In this document: positions 15,609 to 22,443 of the stretch, one piece after another
Layout of the letters: every line of letters begins with the position of its first letter
How positions within the stretch are numbered: position 1 is the first letter of the stretch
DNA from: an uncultured Collinsella sp.
GTDB lineage: Bacteria > Actinomycetota > Coriobacteriia > Coriobacteriales > Coriobacteriaceae
Assembly: GCA_902388545.1 (NCBI GenBank)
Contig: CABMPS010000001.1
Coordinates: forward strand, 1-32,033
Length of the DNA: 32,033 bases
Reading direction: 5' to 3'
Program-made: the position numbers and the translations under genes
The notes under the pieces: model-generated
What the model saw: only the letters and a program-made list of their open reading frames with translations
Told to the model about the DNA's origin: nothing
The model's database searches: none

Positions 15609-16544
15609 CTACAACTCTACGACCTCAACGCTGTTGTAGACCTCGTCCCAGCGGTCCATGACCAGGTGGCCGGTCTTGGGATCCATGGCGTTGAGCTTGC
15701 CGCAGGTATTGGCGGTCTTGAGCACCGTGACGTCGTCGGCACCAGCAGCAATGGCATGCGCAAAGCCGGCGATGGTCGAGTCACCGGAACCCGTCGCGTT
15801 CACAGCCGCAATCGCGGGCGTCTTGGCGCGGAACGCGCGGCCCTCATGGAAGCCCACCGAACCGGCAGCGCCCATCGAGACGACGACCCAGGGAATACCG
15901 GCAAAGCGGCCATCGGCGGCAAGCGCCTCGCGCAGGGCATCGACATCATCGGTCGTAAAGGACGTACCCAGCAGGCCGTTAATCTCGGTCAGGTTGGGCT
16001 TCACGAGCTCAGGCTTAGCGTCAGATTCCAGCGCAGCCTCCAGCGATGCACCCGAGGTGTCGAGCAGCACCTTGGCGCCCGCCTCCTCGGCGATCTTGAC
16101 GAGCTCGGCATAGTAGCCAGCATCGACGCCGCGCGGCAGCGAGCCCGAAAGCGTCACAACATCCGCCTTCGCTGCAAGCTCGGCGAACTTAGCCGTAAAG
16201 GCCTCGAGCTCGGCGGGAGCGATCTGCGGGCCGCTCTCCAGCAGCTCGGTCTGATTGCCCTCGTGCAGGATATTCAGGCAAATGCGCGTCTCACCGGCGA
16301 TGGGCACAAAGTCGTTCTTGACGCCGTCGGCATCCATAAGCTCGGCCATATAGGCACCCATGTGGCCGCCGAGCAGGCCGGTCGCGAGCACATCGTCGCC
16401 CAACTGCAGCAGCACACGGCTCACGTTGAGGCCCTTGCCGCCAGCGGTCTTTTCAGGCGTCACGCGGTTCACGTCGTCGATGATCAGCTTGTCGAGTTGA
16501 TAGCGCGTATCGATCGACGGGTTCATGGTAACGGTCAGAATCAT
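15609..16544 (-). CDS. lacC: Tagatose-6-phosphate kinase (PfkB family)
   Basis: Phosphorylates tagatose-6-phosphate to tagatose-1,6-bisphosphate. The protein has 311 residues, as expected for LacC/1-phosphofructokinase. It opens MILTVTMNPSID and contains AGGKGLNVSRVLLQLGDDV and ATGLLGGHMG, a close match to LacC. The PfkB signature with catalytic Asp is NATGSGDSTIAGFAHA near the C terminus. The ATG at 16544 has AGGAG upstream; the longer frame to 16589 has no such site. It is the last gene of the minus-strand lacA-lacB-lacX-lacC series. 1-Phosphofructokinase activity cannot be excluded from sequence, but the neighbours favour LacC. Confidence 0.87.
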   Translation of the reverse strand: MILTVTMNPSIDTRYQLDKLIIDDVNRVTPEKTAGGKGLNVSRVLLQLGDDVLATGLLGGHMGAYMAELMDADGVKNDFVPIAGETRICLNILHEGNQTELLESGPQIAPAELEAFTAKFAELAAKADVVTLSGSLPRGVDAGYYAELVKIAEEAGAKVLLDTSGASLEAALESDAKPELVKPNLTEINGLLGTSFTTDDVDALREALAADGRFAGIPWVVVSMGAAGSVGFHEGRAFRAKTPAIAAVNATGSGDSTIAGFAHAIAAGADDVTVLKTANTCGKLNAMDPKTGHLVMDRWDEVYNSVEVVEL

Positions 16545-16600
16545 GTTGAACTCCTGTTTCCGGGGCACGACACGCGCGGCCCCAAACATACGATAGCTCG

Positions 16601-17482
16601 TTAAAGGATCTCGATCTCAAAACCGCGGGTGACGGTCTCCCCCGGCTTGGCAACCAGGCAGCCACGCTTGTGCTCCAGAATATCGTCCTCGTCGGAGCAA
16701 GTGGACAGGCCGCCCCACGGTTCCACGGCCACAAAGTCGCCCTCGGGCTTGCTCCACACAATCAGGTATGGCATATCGGGGAACGTCAAACGCACTCCCT
16801 TGTCCCCGGTTTTCTTGGTCAGCGTAACCACGCGGCTGTCGAGCACGTCAAAGATGGTCTCCGCGAAGTCGAAGAGTTCGTGGGTCAGCGGCAGGTCGTG
16901 GCCGACCATCGGGTTTTTGCTGCGATGCTCGACATCAATCAAGCCCGTCGAGGGAACGGCAGTACAGAGCTCGGCGACCTCACGCTGATCAAAACGAAGC
17001 TCATAGTCGTCATAGGACTCGCCCTCGTCGAGCGGGCACTTAAAGCCGGGGTGACCACCCACAAAAAACGGCATGTCCTCGGTACCCTCATTGGTCACCT
17101 CGTACGACACGGCCACCTTTTCCGAATCGATCGTGTAACGAGCAACAATCTTAAACGGATACGGATACTGCTCGAGCAGCTCGGCGTGGTCGGCAGAGCT
17201 TAGGCTCAGCGCAACCATGTTGTCGCTCTGCTCCTCGAGCTTCCACTCCTGCTTGCGGGCAAAGCCGTGGCGGGCAAGCTTGACCTCGCGGCCGCCCATG
17301 GTCATCGCGCGGCCATCACGAAGGCCGCCGCAAATCGGAAAGCAAATGGGTGCCTGGCCCGACCAGACCGAAGGATCGCCCTGCCACAGGTACTCGCGAC
17401 CGTTGGCTTTAATCGAAGTGAACGATCCGCCAGCCGTGCTCAGTGCCACACGAATAGAACCGTTATCAAGAACAAACTCCAT
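16601..17482 (-). CDS. lacX: Aldose 1-epimerase-like protein (LacX type)
   Basis: A galactose-mutarotase-fold protein of 293 residues, resembling LacX, the aldose-1-epimerase-like product of lactose operons. Family features are FPICGGLRDGRAMTMGG, the His in ARHGFARKQEW, the FVGGHPGFKCPL block with a conserved His, and the catalytic-type Glu in FVAVEPWGG. It would interconvert the alpha and beta anomers of galactose or a related sugar, feeding GalK with the alpha form. GGAAGG lies upstream of the ATG. It precedes lacC by 56 bp and follows lacB after a 374-bp gap with strong hairpins, so lacX-lacC may be partly independent of lacA-lacB. Confidence 0.8.
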   Translation of the reverse strand: MEFVLDNGSIRVALSTAGGSFTSIKANGREYLWQGDPSVWSGQAPICFPICGGLRDGRAMTMGGREVKLARHGFARKQEWKLEEQSDNMVALSLSSADHAELLEQYPYPFKIVARYTIDSEKVAVSYEVTNEGTEDMPFFVGGHPGFKCPLDEGESYDDYELRFDQREVAELCTAVPSTGLIDVEHRSKNPMVGHDLPLTHELFDFAETIFDVLDSRVVTLTKKTGDKGVRLTFPDMPYLIVWSKPEGDFVAVEPWGGLSTCSDEDDILEHKRGCLVAKPGETVTRGFEIEIL

Positions 17483-17709
17483 AGGAGCCTTCCCTTTCGT
17501 ACGCCAGCCCGCCGAGTCAGTGGGGCTGATAGAAAACCGGCCCGCGCCCCCTCACAGAAACGCGAGCCGTCAATTGAAAAGCTACAGAATGCCGGGTACC
17601 GCCAAAACGAAGCACACAAGCTCAGCAAGCAAACGTGTTATCGGAGCAACTTGCCATACCAGAACGCTTCGCAACAACAGCGGTAACCCCACAGGTCACT
17701 CAGACATCA

Positions 17710-17814
17710 GCGAGAAGCCAGCTGGCGAGGCAAGGTGCCGTGAAGCGAGACGGCATTGACCTTCTGGTCATGCCGTCGAAGCTGAGCGGCAGATTGCCCG
17801 CCAGATGGCTTCGC
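17710..17814. ncRNA. Long imperfect hairpin in the lacB-lacX gap
   Basis: GAAGCCA-CTGGCG-GGCAA-TGCCG on the left side (from 17714) pairs with CGGCA-TTGCC-GCCAG-TGGCTTC on the right (to 17812). An inner stem GACGGCAT-GACC pairs with GGTCATGCCGTC around a short TTCT loop. The whole can fold as one rod of about 100 nt with small bulges. Within an operon it could stabilise mRNA, be an RNase III-type processing site, or be a small mobile palindrome. No known RNA family was recognised, and the rest of the 374-bp gap (17483-17709) shows nothing clear. Confidence 0.5.
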
Positions 17815-17826
17815 AGCGTCGACCGG

Positions 17827-17850
17827 TCCGGCGTTTGTTAAAACGCCGGA
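17827..17850 (-). terminator. Hairpin just after lacB, terminator-like without a T-run
   Basis: TCCGGCGTTT and AAACGCCGGA are perfect 10-bp arms around a 4-nt loop, seven bases past the lacB stop. On the minus strand no uridine tract follows, so it may be a 3'-end stabiliser or a partial terminator. Confidence 0.45.
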
Positions 17851-17856
17851 ACCCCC

Positions 17857-18381
17857 TTAGTCGTGGTATTCGCCGCGGTCCCACTTCTCGAGGAACTCGT
17901 CAAAGAAGTGCGGGTCGGCCTGAGCCTCGGCGTCGGCCTTATTGCAAGCGTCAATCTTGGCGATCAGGGCGTCGTGCTCGGGAGTCTTCTCGTAGGGCTC
18001 CTCCAGGAAGGCAAGCATAATGTCGGCCATCAGGAACTCGCCGGTGATCTTACCGCCAAAGCCCACGATGTTGGCGTTGAGCTCGCGACGGGCATACAGG
18101 GCAGAAGTCATGTCGCGAACCAGGGCGCAGCGAGCGCCGGGAACCTTGTTGACGGCGTTGGTGATGCCGATGCCGGTGCCGCACAGGGCCACGCCAAAGT
18201 CGGCCTTGCCGCTGGCAACAGCCTCGCCCACGGCCTTACCGTAGATGGGATAGTGCGTACGGGTGTGGCTGTAGGTGCCGCAGTCGAGCACCTTGTAGCC
18301 AGCCTGCTCCAGGCGGTCGGCCAGATAGATCTTCTCGTCCGTAACGATATGGTCGCAACCGATTGCGATGGTCTTCTTCAT
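17857..18381 (-). CDS. lacB: Galactose-6-phosphate isomerase subunit LacB
   Basis: One of two subunits of the isomerase that converts galactose-6-phosphate to tagatose-6-phosphate. The 174 residues match LacB length (about 171). The protein belongs to the RpiB/LacA/LacB fold. Catalytic-type Cys67 lies in [11 protein letters not shown], followed by [17 protein letters not shown] and the phosphate-loop-like region [15 protein letters not shown] lies seven bases before the ATG. It follows lacA by 63 bp on the same strand, and the two subunits are expected to form one enzyme. Confidence 0.95.
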   Translation of the reverse strand: MKKTIAIGCDHIVTDEKIYLADRLEQAGYKVLDCGTYSHTRTHYPIYGKAVGEAVASGKADFGVALCGTGIGITNAVNKVPGARCALVRDMTSALYARRELNANIVGFGGKITGEFLMADIMLAFLEEPYEKTPEHDALIAKIDACNKADAEAQADPHFFDEFLEKWDRGEYHD

Positions 18382-18444
18382 CAGAACGTCCTTTCGTCTG
18401 AATTCACAAGTTGAGATAGAAGTTCGAGTTCTCGGTGGCTCTCG

Positions 18445-18873
18445 TTAGGCCATCTTGTTGAGCATGTCGACACGGATCTGGTGACGGCCGCCGGCGTACT
18501 GGGCGCGCAGGAACTCGCGGGCGATCTTCTTGGCGACCTCGGTGCCCACAACGCCCGGTCCCATGGTGACCATACGCGAACCGTTGTGCTCGCGGGTCAT
18601 GTAGGCGGAACGCTCGTCGGAAATGTTGGCGACGACCATGCCCTTGATCTTGACGGCGGCCATATAGGAGCCGACGCCGTACTTATCGAATGCGAAGCCC
18701 TGGGAATCCTTGTGCTCCAGCAGGTCCTTGGCAACGGCGGTCGCGGAATCGACAAAGTCCGCGGCAGGGGTCTCGGAATAGTCGACGACCTCGTGACCGT
18801 CGGCAATGAGCATCTCCTTGATGGACTCCTTCATCGACATGCCGTCGGCATCGGAAGCGATTACAACCCTCAT
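18445..18873 (-). CDS. lacA: Galactose-6-phosphate isomerase subunit LacA
   Basis: Partner subunit of LacB in galactose-6-phosphate isomerase. The 142 residues match LacA length. It starts MRVVIASDADGMSMKESI, the nucleotide-binding-like strand of the RpiB/LacAB fold, and contains GPGVVGTEVAKKIAREFL and the C-terminal GGRHQIRVDMLNKM typical of LacA. The Cys-containing loop of LacB is replaced by FAFDKYGVGS, as expected for this non-Cys subunit. AAGGAGG precedes the ATG. It is the first gene of the lacABXC series, and dyads in 18969-19044 probably regulate it. Confidence 0.95.
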   Translation of the reverse strand: MRVVIASDADGMSMKESIKEMLIADGHEVVDYSETPAADFVDSATAVAKDLLEHKDSQGFAFDKYGVGSYMAAVKIKGMVVANISDERSAYMTREHNGSRMVTMGPGVVGTEVAKKIAREFLRAQYAGGRHQIRVDMLNKMA

Positions 18874-18968
18874 GACATCCTCCTTGAGAGATACGCAGGC
18901 GCGTAGTTTCTGTTTGGAAGTGTTGAATCGCGATCAGGTCCGGGCATCTGAATGTGCGGTTCTTCACT

Positions 18969-19044
18969 GTTCATGTTTATTTGAACACATTCGAACACTA
19001 ACTGCAACAACTATTTGTTTATCTTTGTTCTTTTTTGAACAAAT
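18969..19044. promoter_or_regulatory. Dyads upstream of lacA
   Basis: TGTTCA/TGAACA arms (18969-18988) and the perfect 20-bp palindrome TTTGTTC-TTTTTT-GAACAAA (19025-19044) lie in the AT-rich lacA upstream region, with CGAACA between them. ACCGTTC follows at 19046. GAACAAT half-sites also occur before lacF (20964, 21035). This fits an operator for a DeoR/LacR-like protein. The 309-bp gap 18874-19182 contains otherwise only a terminator. Confidence 0.5.
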
Positions 19045-19111
19045 ACCGTTCGCTGGCGATTATTGACCGTTTGGGCTCGAGGAGGGTCTGGCCTGCCACG
19101 TATTCAACAAA

Positions 19112-19149
19112 CAAAAAGGGCGGCCGAGAACGAATCTCAGCCACCCTTC
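19112..19149 (-). terminator. Terminator of the membrane-protein gene
   Basis: On the minus strand GGGTGGCTGAGA pairs with TCTCGGCCGCCC and is followed by TTTTTGTTTG. It lies 36 bp after the stop codon. Confidence 0.85.
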
Positions 19150-19182
19150 CTCGGTATGCTCCGGCACGTACGGATGTTTTAG

Positions 19183-20214
19183 TTACTCGGACCGCCCGCC
19201 CTTTTTGGCATGCTTGGACGGAGCGCCCAGAAAGCGTCCCGTCAAATAGTTCGCAGGGCCGGAGATATCGATTCCCAGCAGCGTGTGTCCCAGCCACAGA
19301 AACGCCACGAGCACCAGCAACGGAATAACGCACGAGGTCACGATCATCACGATGACGCCTTCGATGAGGTCGGTCACCTGCTGCACGATCTCGTCGGTCA
19401 TCTGCTTGGCACCGCTGGTCACCGACGTGACCAGGCTCGATGCCCCATCGGTCAGTTGCTCGAGCACGTTTTTGGACTCCGTGGCCTCGGATTTTTTCTT
19501 GTTCGATTTTGAGCTGGTCTCGGCTGACTTGTCCGTGGTATCGGTCTTTTCCGCAGCGTCCGCTGCCTTTTGCTCAGCTTGTTCAATACTTACGCGATAC
19601 GTTTCATCGACCTTCTGCGACACCCATACGCTCGCGGGCACAAGCGCCATGCCGATCACGGCAACCACCAGCACGCGGGTCGCCACGCGGCGCAAGACGG
19701 CACTCGTGCTCCAGCGTCCGTGAATGCCAAGCGAGACCGCAAAGAGCACCAGAGCAAACGGGATCAGGATGCCCAGGCCCACCGACCACAAGATGGTCAG
19801 CAGATATTTCTCGAGGTAGAGCACGGCAAGCACGATGCCTAGGTTGCCCGAAAGCTGTGCGAGCTGCTCGGCAACCGGCGTTCCCGTATCGCCCGGCAGC
19901 GCCGTGATGCCCGCAGACAGGGCAACACACGAGGTCGTGAGCGCCAAAACGTTGCCCTTCTTTTGATCGATAACCTCGATGGTGGAGTCCCAAGTCTTGG
20001 TATCGGCAAAATGCGGGCGCGCGACAAAGCCCGACAGGAGCGCCATAACCACAAGGGCAACGATGATACCGACCTGCAGTTTTTTATTTGCGCACACAAC
20101 ATCGGACAGGCTGGGCTGCAGCTCGGCCACCGTTGTGTGCTCGGTAATCTGAACAGGACGGCCATGGGCCATCTCATGCGCGTCTCTTTTTTGTATTGAC
20201 CCGTTATCCGGCAT
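19183..20214 (-). CDS. Multi-pass membrane protein of unknown function
   Basis: A 343-residue protein with predicted transmembrane segments near residues 46-65, 89-106, 124-142, 145-164, 180-198 and 286-309. Between the fifth and sixth lies a charged, Ala/Lys/Ser-rich stretch (about 208-250, including TSSKSNKKK) likely to be a disordered or coiled segment. The block DTKTWDSTIEVIDQKKGNVLA with the following ALPGDTGTPVAEQLA and LYLEKYLLTI looks conserved-protein-like, and I recall similar uncharacterised membrane proteins in gut anaerobes, but I cannot name a function. GAGGAGGT lies six bases before the ATG. It forms its own transcription unit between lacA and lacF on the minus strand, with a terminator at each end of its neighbourhood. 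Nothing ties it to sugar uptake except location. Confidence 0.75.
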   Translation of the reverse strand: MPDNGSIQKRDAHEMAHGRPVQITEHTTVAELQPSLSDVVCANKKLQVGIIVALVVMALLSGFVARPHFADTKTWDSTIEVIDQKKGNVLALTTSCVALSAGITALPGDTGTPVAEQLAQLSGNLGIVLAVLYLEKYLLTILWSVGLGILIPFALVLFAVSLGIHGRWSTSAVLRRVATRVLVVAVIGMALVPASVWVSQKVDETYRVSIEQAEQKAADAAEKTDTTDKSAETSSKSNKKKSEATESKNVLEQLTDGASSLVTSVTSGAKQMTDEIVQQVTDLIEGVIVMIVTSCVIPLLVLVAFLWLGHTLLGIDISGPANYLTGRFLGAPSKHAKKGGRSE

Positions 20215-20329
20215 TTGGATACCTCCTCAGTCCGGCGTTTAATGTGAAAGGAAGTATACCCACCCAGCGAAAAACCGAACGGCAAGACGAACGGGCACCA
20301 AGACTGTCCCCAATGACTATTTCGGGATG

Positions 20330-20454
20330 AGTTGCGGTGGAATAGGGATTGTTTTCAGGGTCCGCTGGGCTGATCGCCGATTTCTAAGTTGCGGTGGAAT
20401 AGGGATTGTTTTGCGCCCGCCGGTCCCTATTCAGTCCCTATTTCACCGCAACTT
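20330..20454. repeat. Direct and inverted repeat cluster (AGTTGCGGTGGAATAGGGA)
   Basis: A 26-bp sequence beginning AGTTGCGGTGGAATAGGGAT occurs at 20330-20355 and again, identical, at 20387-20412. A third copy, inverted, lies at 20435-20454 (20 bp, one mismatch). GTCCCTATT is further repeated at 20423-20431 and 20434-20442. It fills the gap between the membrane-protein gene and the lacF terminator. No coding sequence is present in 20215-20527. Confidence 0.85.
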
Positions 20455-20465
20455 GGAGGAGTGCA

Positions 20466-20500
20466 GAAAAAGCCCTGCCGCGGGTAGCGGCAGAGCTTTT
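20466..20500 (-). terminator. Terminator of lacF
   Basis: On the minus strand AGCTCTGCCGC pairs with GCGGCAGGGCT, followed by a T-run at 20467-20471. Confidence 0.9.
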
Positions 20501-20527
20501 GGAAGGGGACTTGGTTGTGAGAGCTCG

Positions 20528-20866
20528 TTAGGCGAGCTTAGCCTCGAGTGCGGCGATGCGCTTATAGGCATCGATGGTAAAGCGGGTCTGCTTCTCCAGG
20601 ATCATGGTGGTCATGAGAGTATCCTGAGCGTGAGCCATGATGAAGGTCATCTCCATCTCACCGCCGCCGGCCTCCTGCGAAAGCAGCTTGGTCTGCGTGT
20701 CGTGGGCGCCGATAAGTGCATCGCTGGCATCCTTGTGCAGCTGCTCGGCCTTCTCAAAATCGCCCTCGCGAGCAGCATCGAGCGCTGCAAGCAGATCGGT
20801 CTGGGCGTCACCCGCGTATGCGACGATCTCGAATCCAACCATCGAGATTTCTTCTTTGGTTGCCAT
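20528..20866 (-). CDS. lacF: PTS lactose/cellobiose-family IIA component
   Basis: Soluble phosphocarrier of 112 residues that passes phosphate from HPr to the IIB domain of LacE. The phosphorylated residue is His79 in MAHAQDTLMT, with the metal-binding-type Asp82 next to it; both are conserved in LacF/ChbA proteins. The helical, trimer-forming family fold is suggested by the length and by GFEIVAYAGDAQTDLLAALDAAREGDFEKAEQL. AAGGA precedes the ATG by eight bases. It is the only IIA gene in the window and probably serves both LacE proteins, which have IIC and IIB but no IIA domain. It is transcribed separately from both lacE genes. Upstream are two GAACGGT motifs and an 18-bp palindrome. Confidence 0.93.
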   Translation of the reverse strand: MATKEEISMVGFEIVAYAGDAQTDLLAALDAAREGDFEKAEQLHKDASDALIGAHDTQTKLLSQEAGGGEMEMTFIMAHAQDTLMTTMILEKQTRFTIDAYKRIAALEAKLA

Positions 20867-20991
20867 ATTGCGTTCCTTTCACATATGAACCAATGGAGAG
20901 CATCGCGTCCGGGCGTACGCGCTGCGTTGTGTATGACAGAGACAGTAACATTCAAACAAAAAAGAACAATGCAAAACGCAATTTCGAGCTA

Positions 20992-21032
20992 TGAACGGTC
21001 GATTTTCGCCCGTGAACGGTTTTTAAACCGTT
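20992..21032. promoter_or_regulatory. Shared GTGAACGGT motifs and palindrome upstream of lacF
   Basis: TGAACGGT (20992-20999) and GTGAACGGT (21012-21020) are direct copies. The second is the left arm of the 18-bp palindrome AACGGTTT-TT-AAACCGTT (21015-21032). The same 9-mer, inverted, occurs before galK and both lacE genes. Confidence 0.45.
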
Positions 21033-21080
21033 TCGAACAATATCAAACACGATTAGCGGCAACCCAAACAGGTCCACACC

Positions 21081-22085
21081 CTAGCGCAAATCGCGCACCG
21101 TATCGCCCTCTACGAGCACACCAGGAATCAGCATGTGCTCCACGCCAGACGCAACCCCCTCGGCGCCGGCGATCTTGTCGACCGCCCACATGCCGACGCG
21201 CTTGTTATCAAAGCGCACCGTGGTCAGGCGACGATCGGGCACGATATCGCCCAGGCTGTCATCGACACCCACCACGCTCACGTCCTCGGGCACGCGCTTT
21301 CCGCGCGACTCGAGCCCGCGAATGCAGCCGTAGGCCATGGCGTCGTTGGAGGCATAAATGGCGGTACAGGTCGGATCGTCCGCCAGAGCCTGACCGGCGG
21401 CATATCCGCTCTGTGCCGTCCAATCGCCACGGACGAGTCGCGGCGGTTCAATACCATGCGCACGCAATGTCTCGCGCCAGCCTTCCTCGCGCTGCATGCC
21501 CGAAAGCGAGCGCTCTGGACACGAGATAAAGTGCACGGTCTTGTGCCCCTGCCCCAGCAAGTACTCGACGACCTGACGCGAGCAATCGAACTGGTCGTTA
21601 TCGACCGTTGAACAGAGCGGGTGCTCCAGCATGGTAACGAGCACTGTCAGCATGCCGGGCAGCGGCTCGAAGGTGCCAAAGTCCGCCGGCATGCGATTCA
21701 TGATCACAACCATGCCATCCACCGGAAGCGCACTCATGCGCGTTGATGCGCTCTCGAGGGTATAGGGATGTCCATCTACTTTAGTAAGGGTGATGGCATA
21801 ACCGTGTTTGTCGGCGGCGGCGGCAAAGCCCTCCATACGGTCGAGGTTGCCGGTACCGGTAATGTTGAACATGGCGACGCCGACAGTCTTAAACTTGCCG
21901 CGGCGCAGCGATCGACCGGCAAAGTTTGGACGGTAGCCAAGCTCGCGCATGGCGGCGCGCACGCGCTCCTTGGTCTCGGGGCGAACGCTGGGCGAATCGT
22001 GCACGGTACGCGAGACCGTCTGCTCCGAGACGCCCGCGAGACGCGCCACGTCTTTGACGGATACCGATTTTTTAACAGCGGCCAT
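21081..22085 (-). CDS. LacI-family repressor of the first lacEG cassette
   Basis: A repressor of 334 residues with the helix-turn-helix VKDVARLAGVSEQTVSRTVH near residues 10-29, the hinge RPNFAGRSLRRG, and a periplasmic-binding-protein-like effector domain ending RDLR. It is divergent from lacE at 22444, and two 14-bp LacI-type operators (22246, 22367) lie between them, so it probably represses that cassette and itself. It closely resembles the other two LacI-family proteins here in the hinge and in the LPVDGM, TVDNDQ and VGVDDSL blocks, which suggests duplication from one ancestor. lacF lies 214 bp downstream on the same strand and could be partly co-transcribed. Confidence 0.9.
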   Translation of the reverse strand: MAAVKKSVSVKDVARLAGVSEQTVSRTVHDSPSVRPETKERVRAAMRELGYRPNFAGRSLRRGKFKTVGVAMFNITGTGNLDRMEGFAAAADKHGYAITLTKVDGHPYTLESASTRMSALPVDGMVVIMNRMPADFGTFEPLPGMLTVLVTMLEHPLCSTVDNDQFDCSRQVVEYLLGQGHKTVHFISCPERSLSGMQREEGWRETLRAHGIEPPRLVRGDWTAQSGYAAGQALADDPTCTAIYASNDAMAYGCIRGLESRGKRVPEDVSVVGVDDSLGDIVPDRRLTTVRFDNKRVGMWAVDKIAGAEGVASGVEHMLIPGVLVEGDTVRDLR

Positions 22086-22197
22086 AGGTCGATCTTTCTA
22101 TGTCAACGATGCCATCGATGGCATCCTGCGCAGTCCTTTTTAACGCCTTTTAGTATATCCAACGCCTCCCCCACAATACGCTTACCACCCAAAACCT

Positions 22198-22231
22198 ACC
22201 GTTCACCGACAATTCCGCTTCCCCGAACGGT
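22198..22231. promoter_or_regulatory. Shared motif ACCGTTCAC, first lacE copy
   Basis: ACCGTTCAC (22198-22206) with an inverted GAACGGT (22225-22231) 18 bp further on. See the copies at 12359, 21012 and 27167. Confidence 0.45.
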
Positions 22232-22245
22232 TTTTGTAGTCCAAA

Positions 22246-22259
22246 TGTTAACGTTGCCA
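22246..22259. promoter_or_regulatory. LacI-type operator 1 of the first lacE
   Basis: TGTTAACGTTGCCA matches the family pattern TGnnAnCGnTnnCA at every fixed position. Confidence 0.7.
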
Positions 22260-22366
22260 TTGTGCAAACACAGAGCCACCGGGCGGCTCAGACGTTTACG
22301 CGTAAGGAATCGACGGTTCGCAGGCACAGAAACCCCCGATTCGCGTCTTTTTTTTGTGCCGCAAAA

Positions 22367-22380
22367 TGGCAACGTCAACA
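22367..22380. promoter_or_regulatory. LacI-type operator 2 of the first lacE
   Basis: TGGCAACGTCAACA, whose reverse complement TGTTGACGTTGCCA differs from operator 1 at one base. It is 121 bp from operator 1, in opposite orientation, and 63 bp before the lacE start. Confidence 0.7.
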
Positions 22381-22443
22381 TTTTGGCAACCGAACGCCAA
22401 AAGCTACCATCGTTGCTAACCCACCGACTCTTAGGAGCATTGC

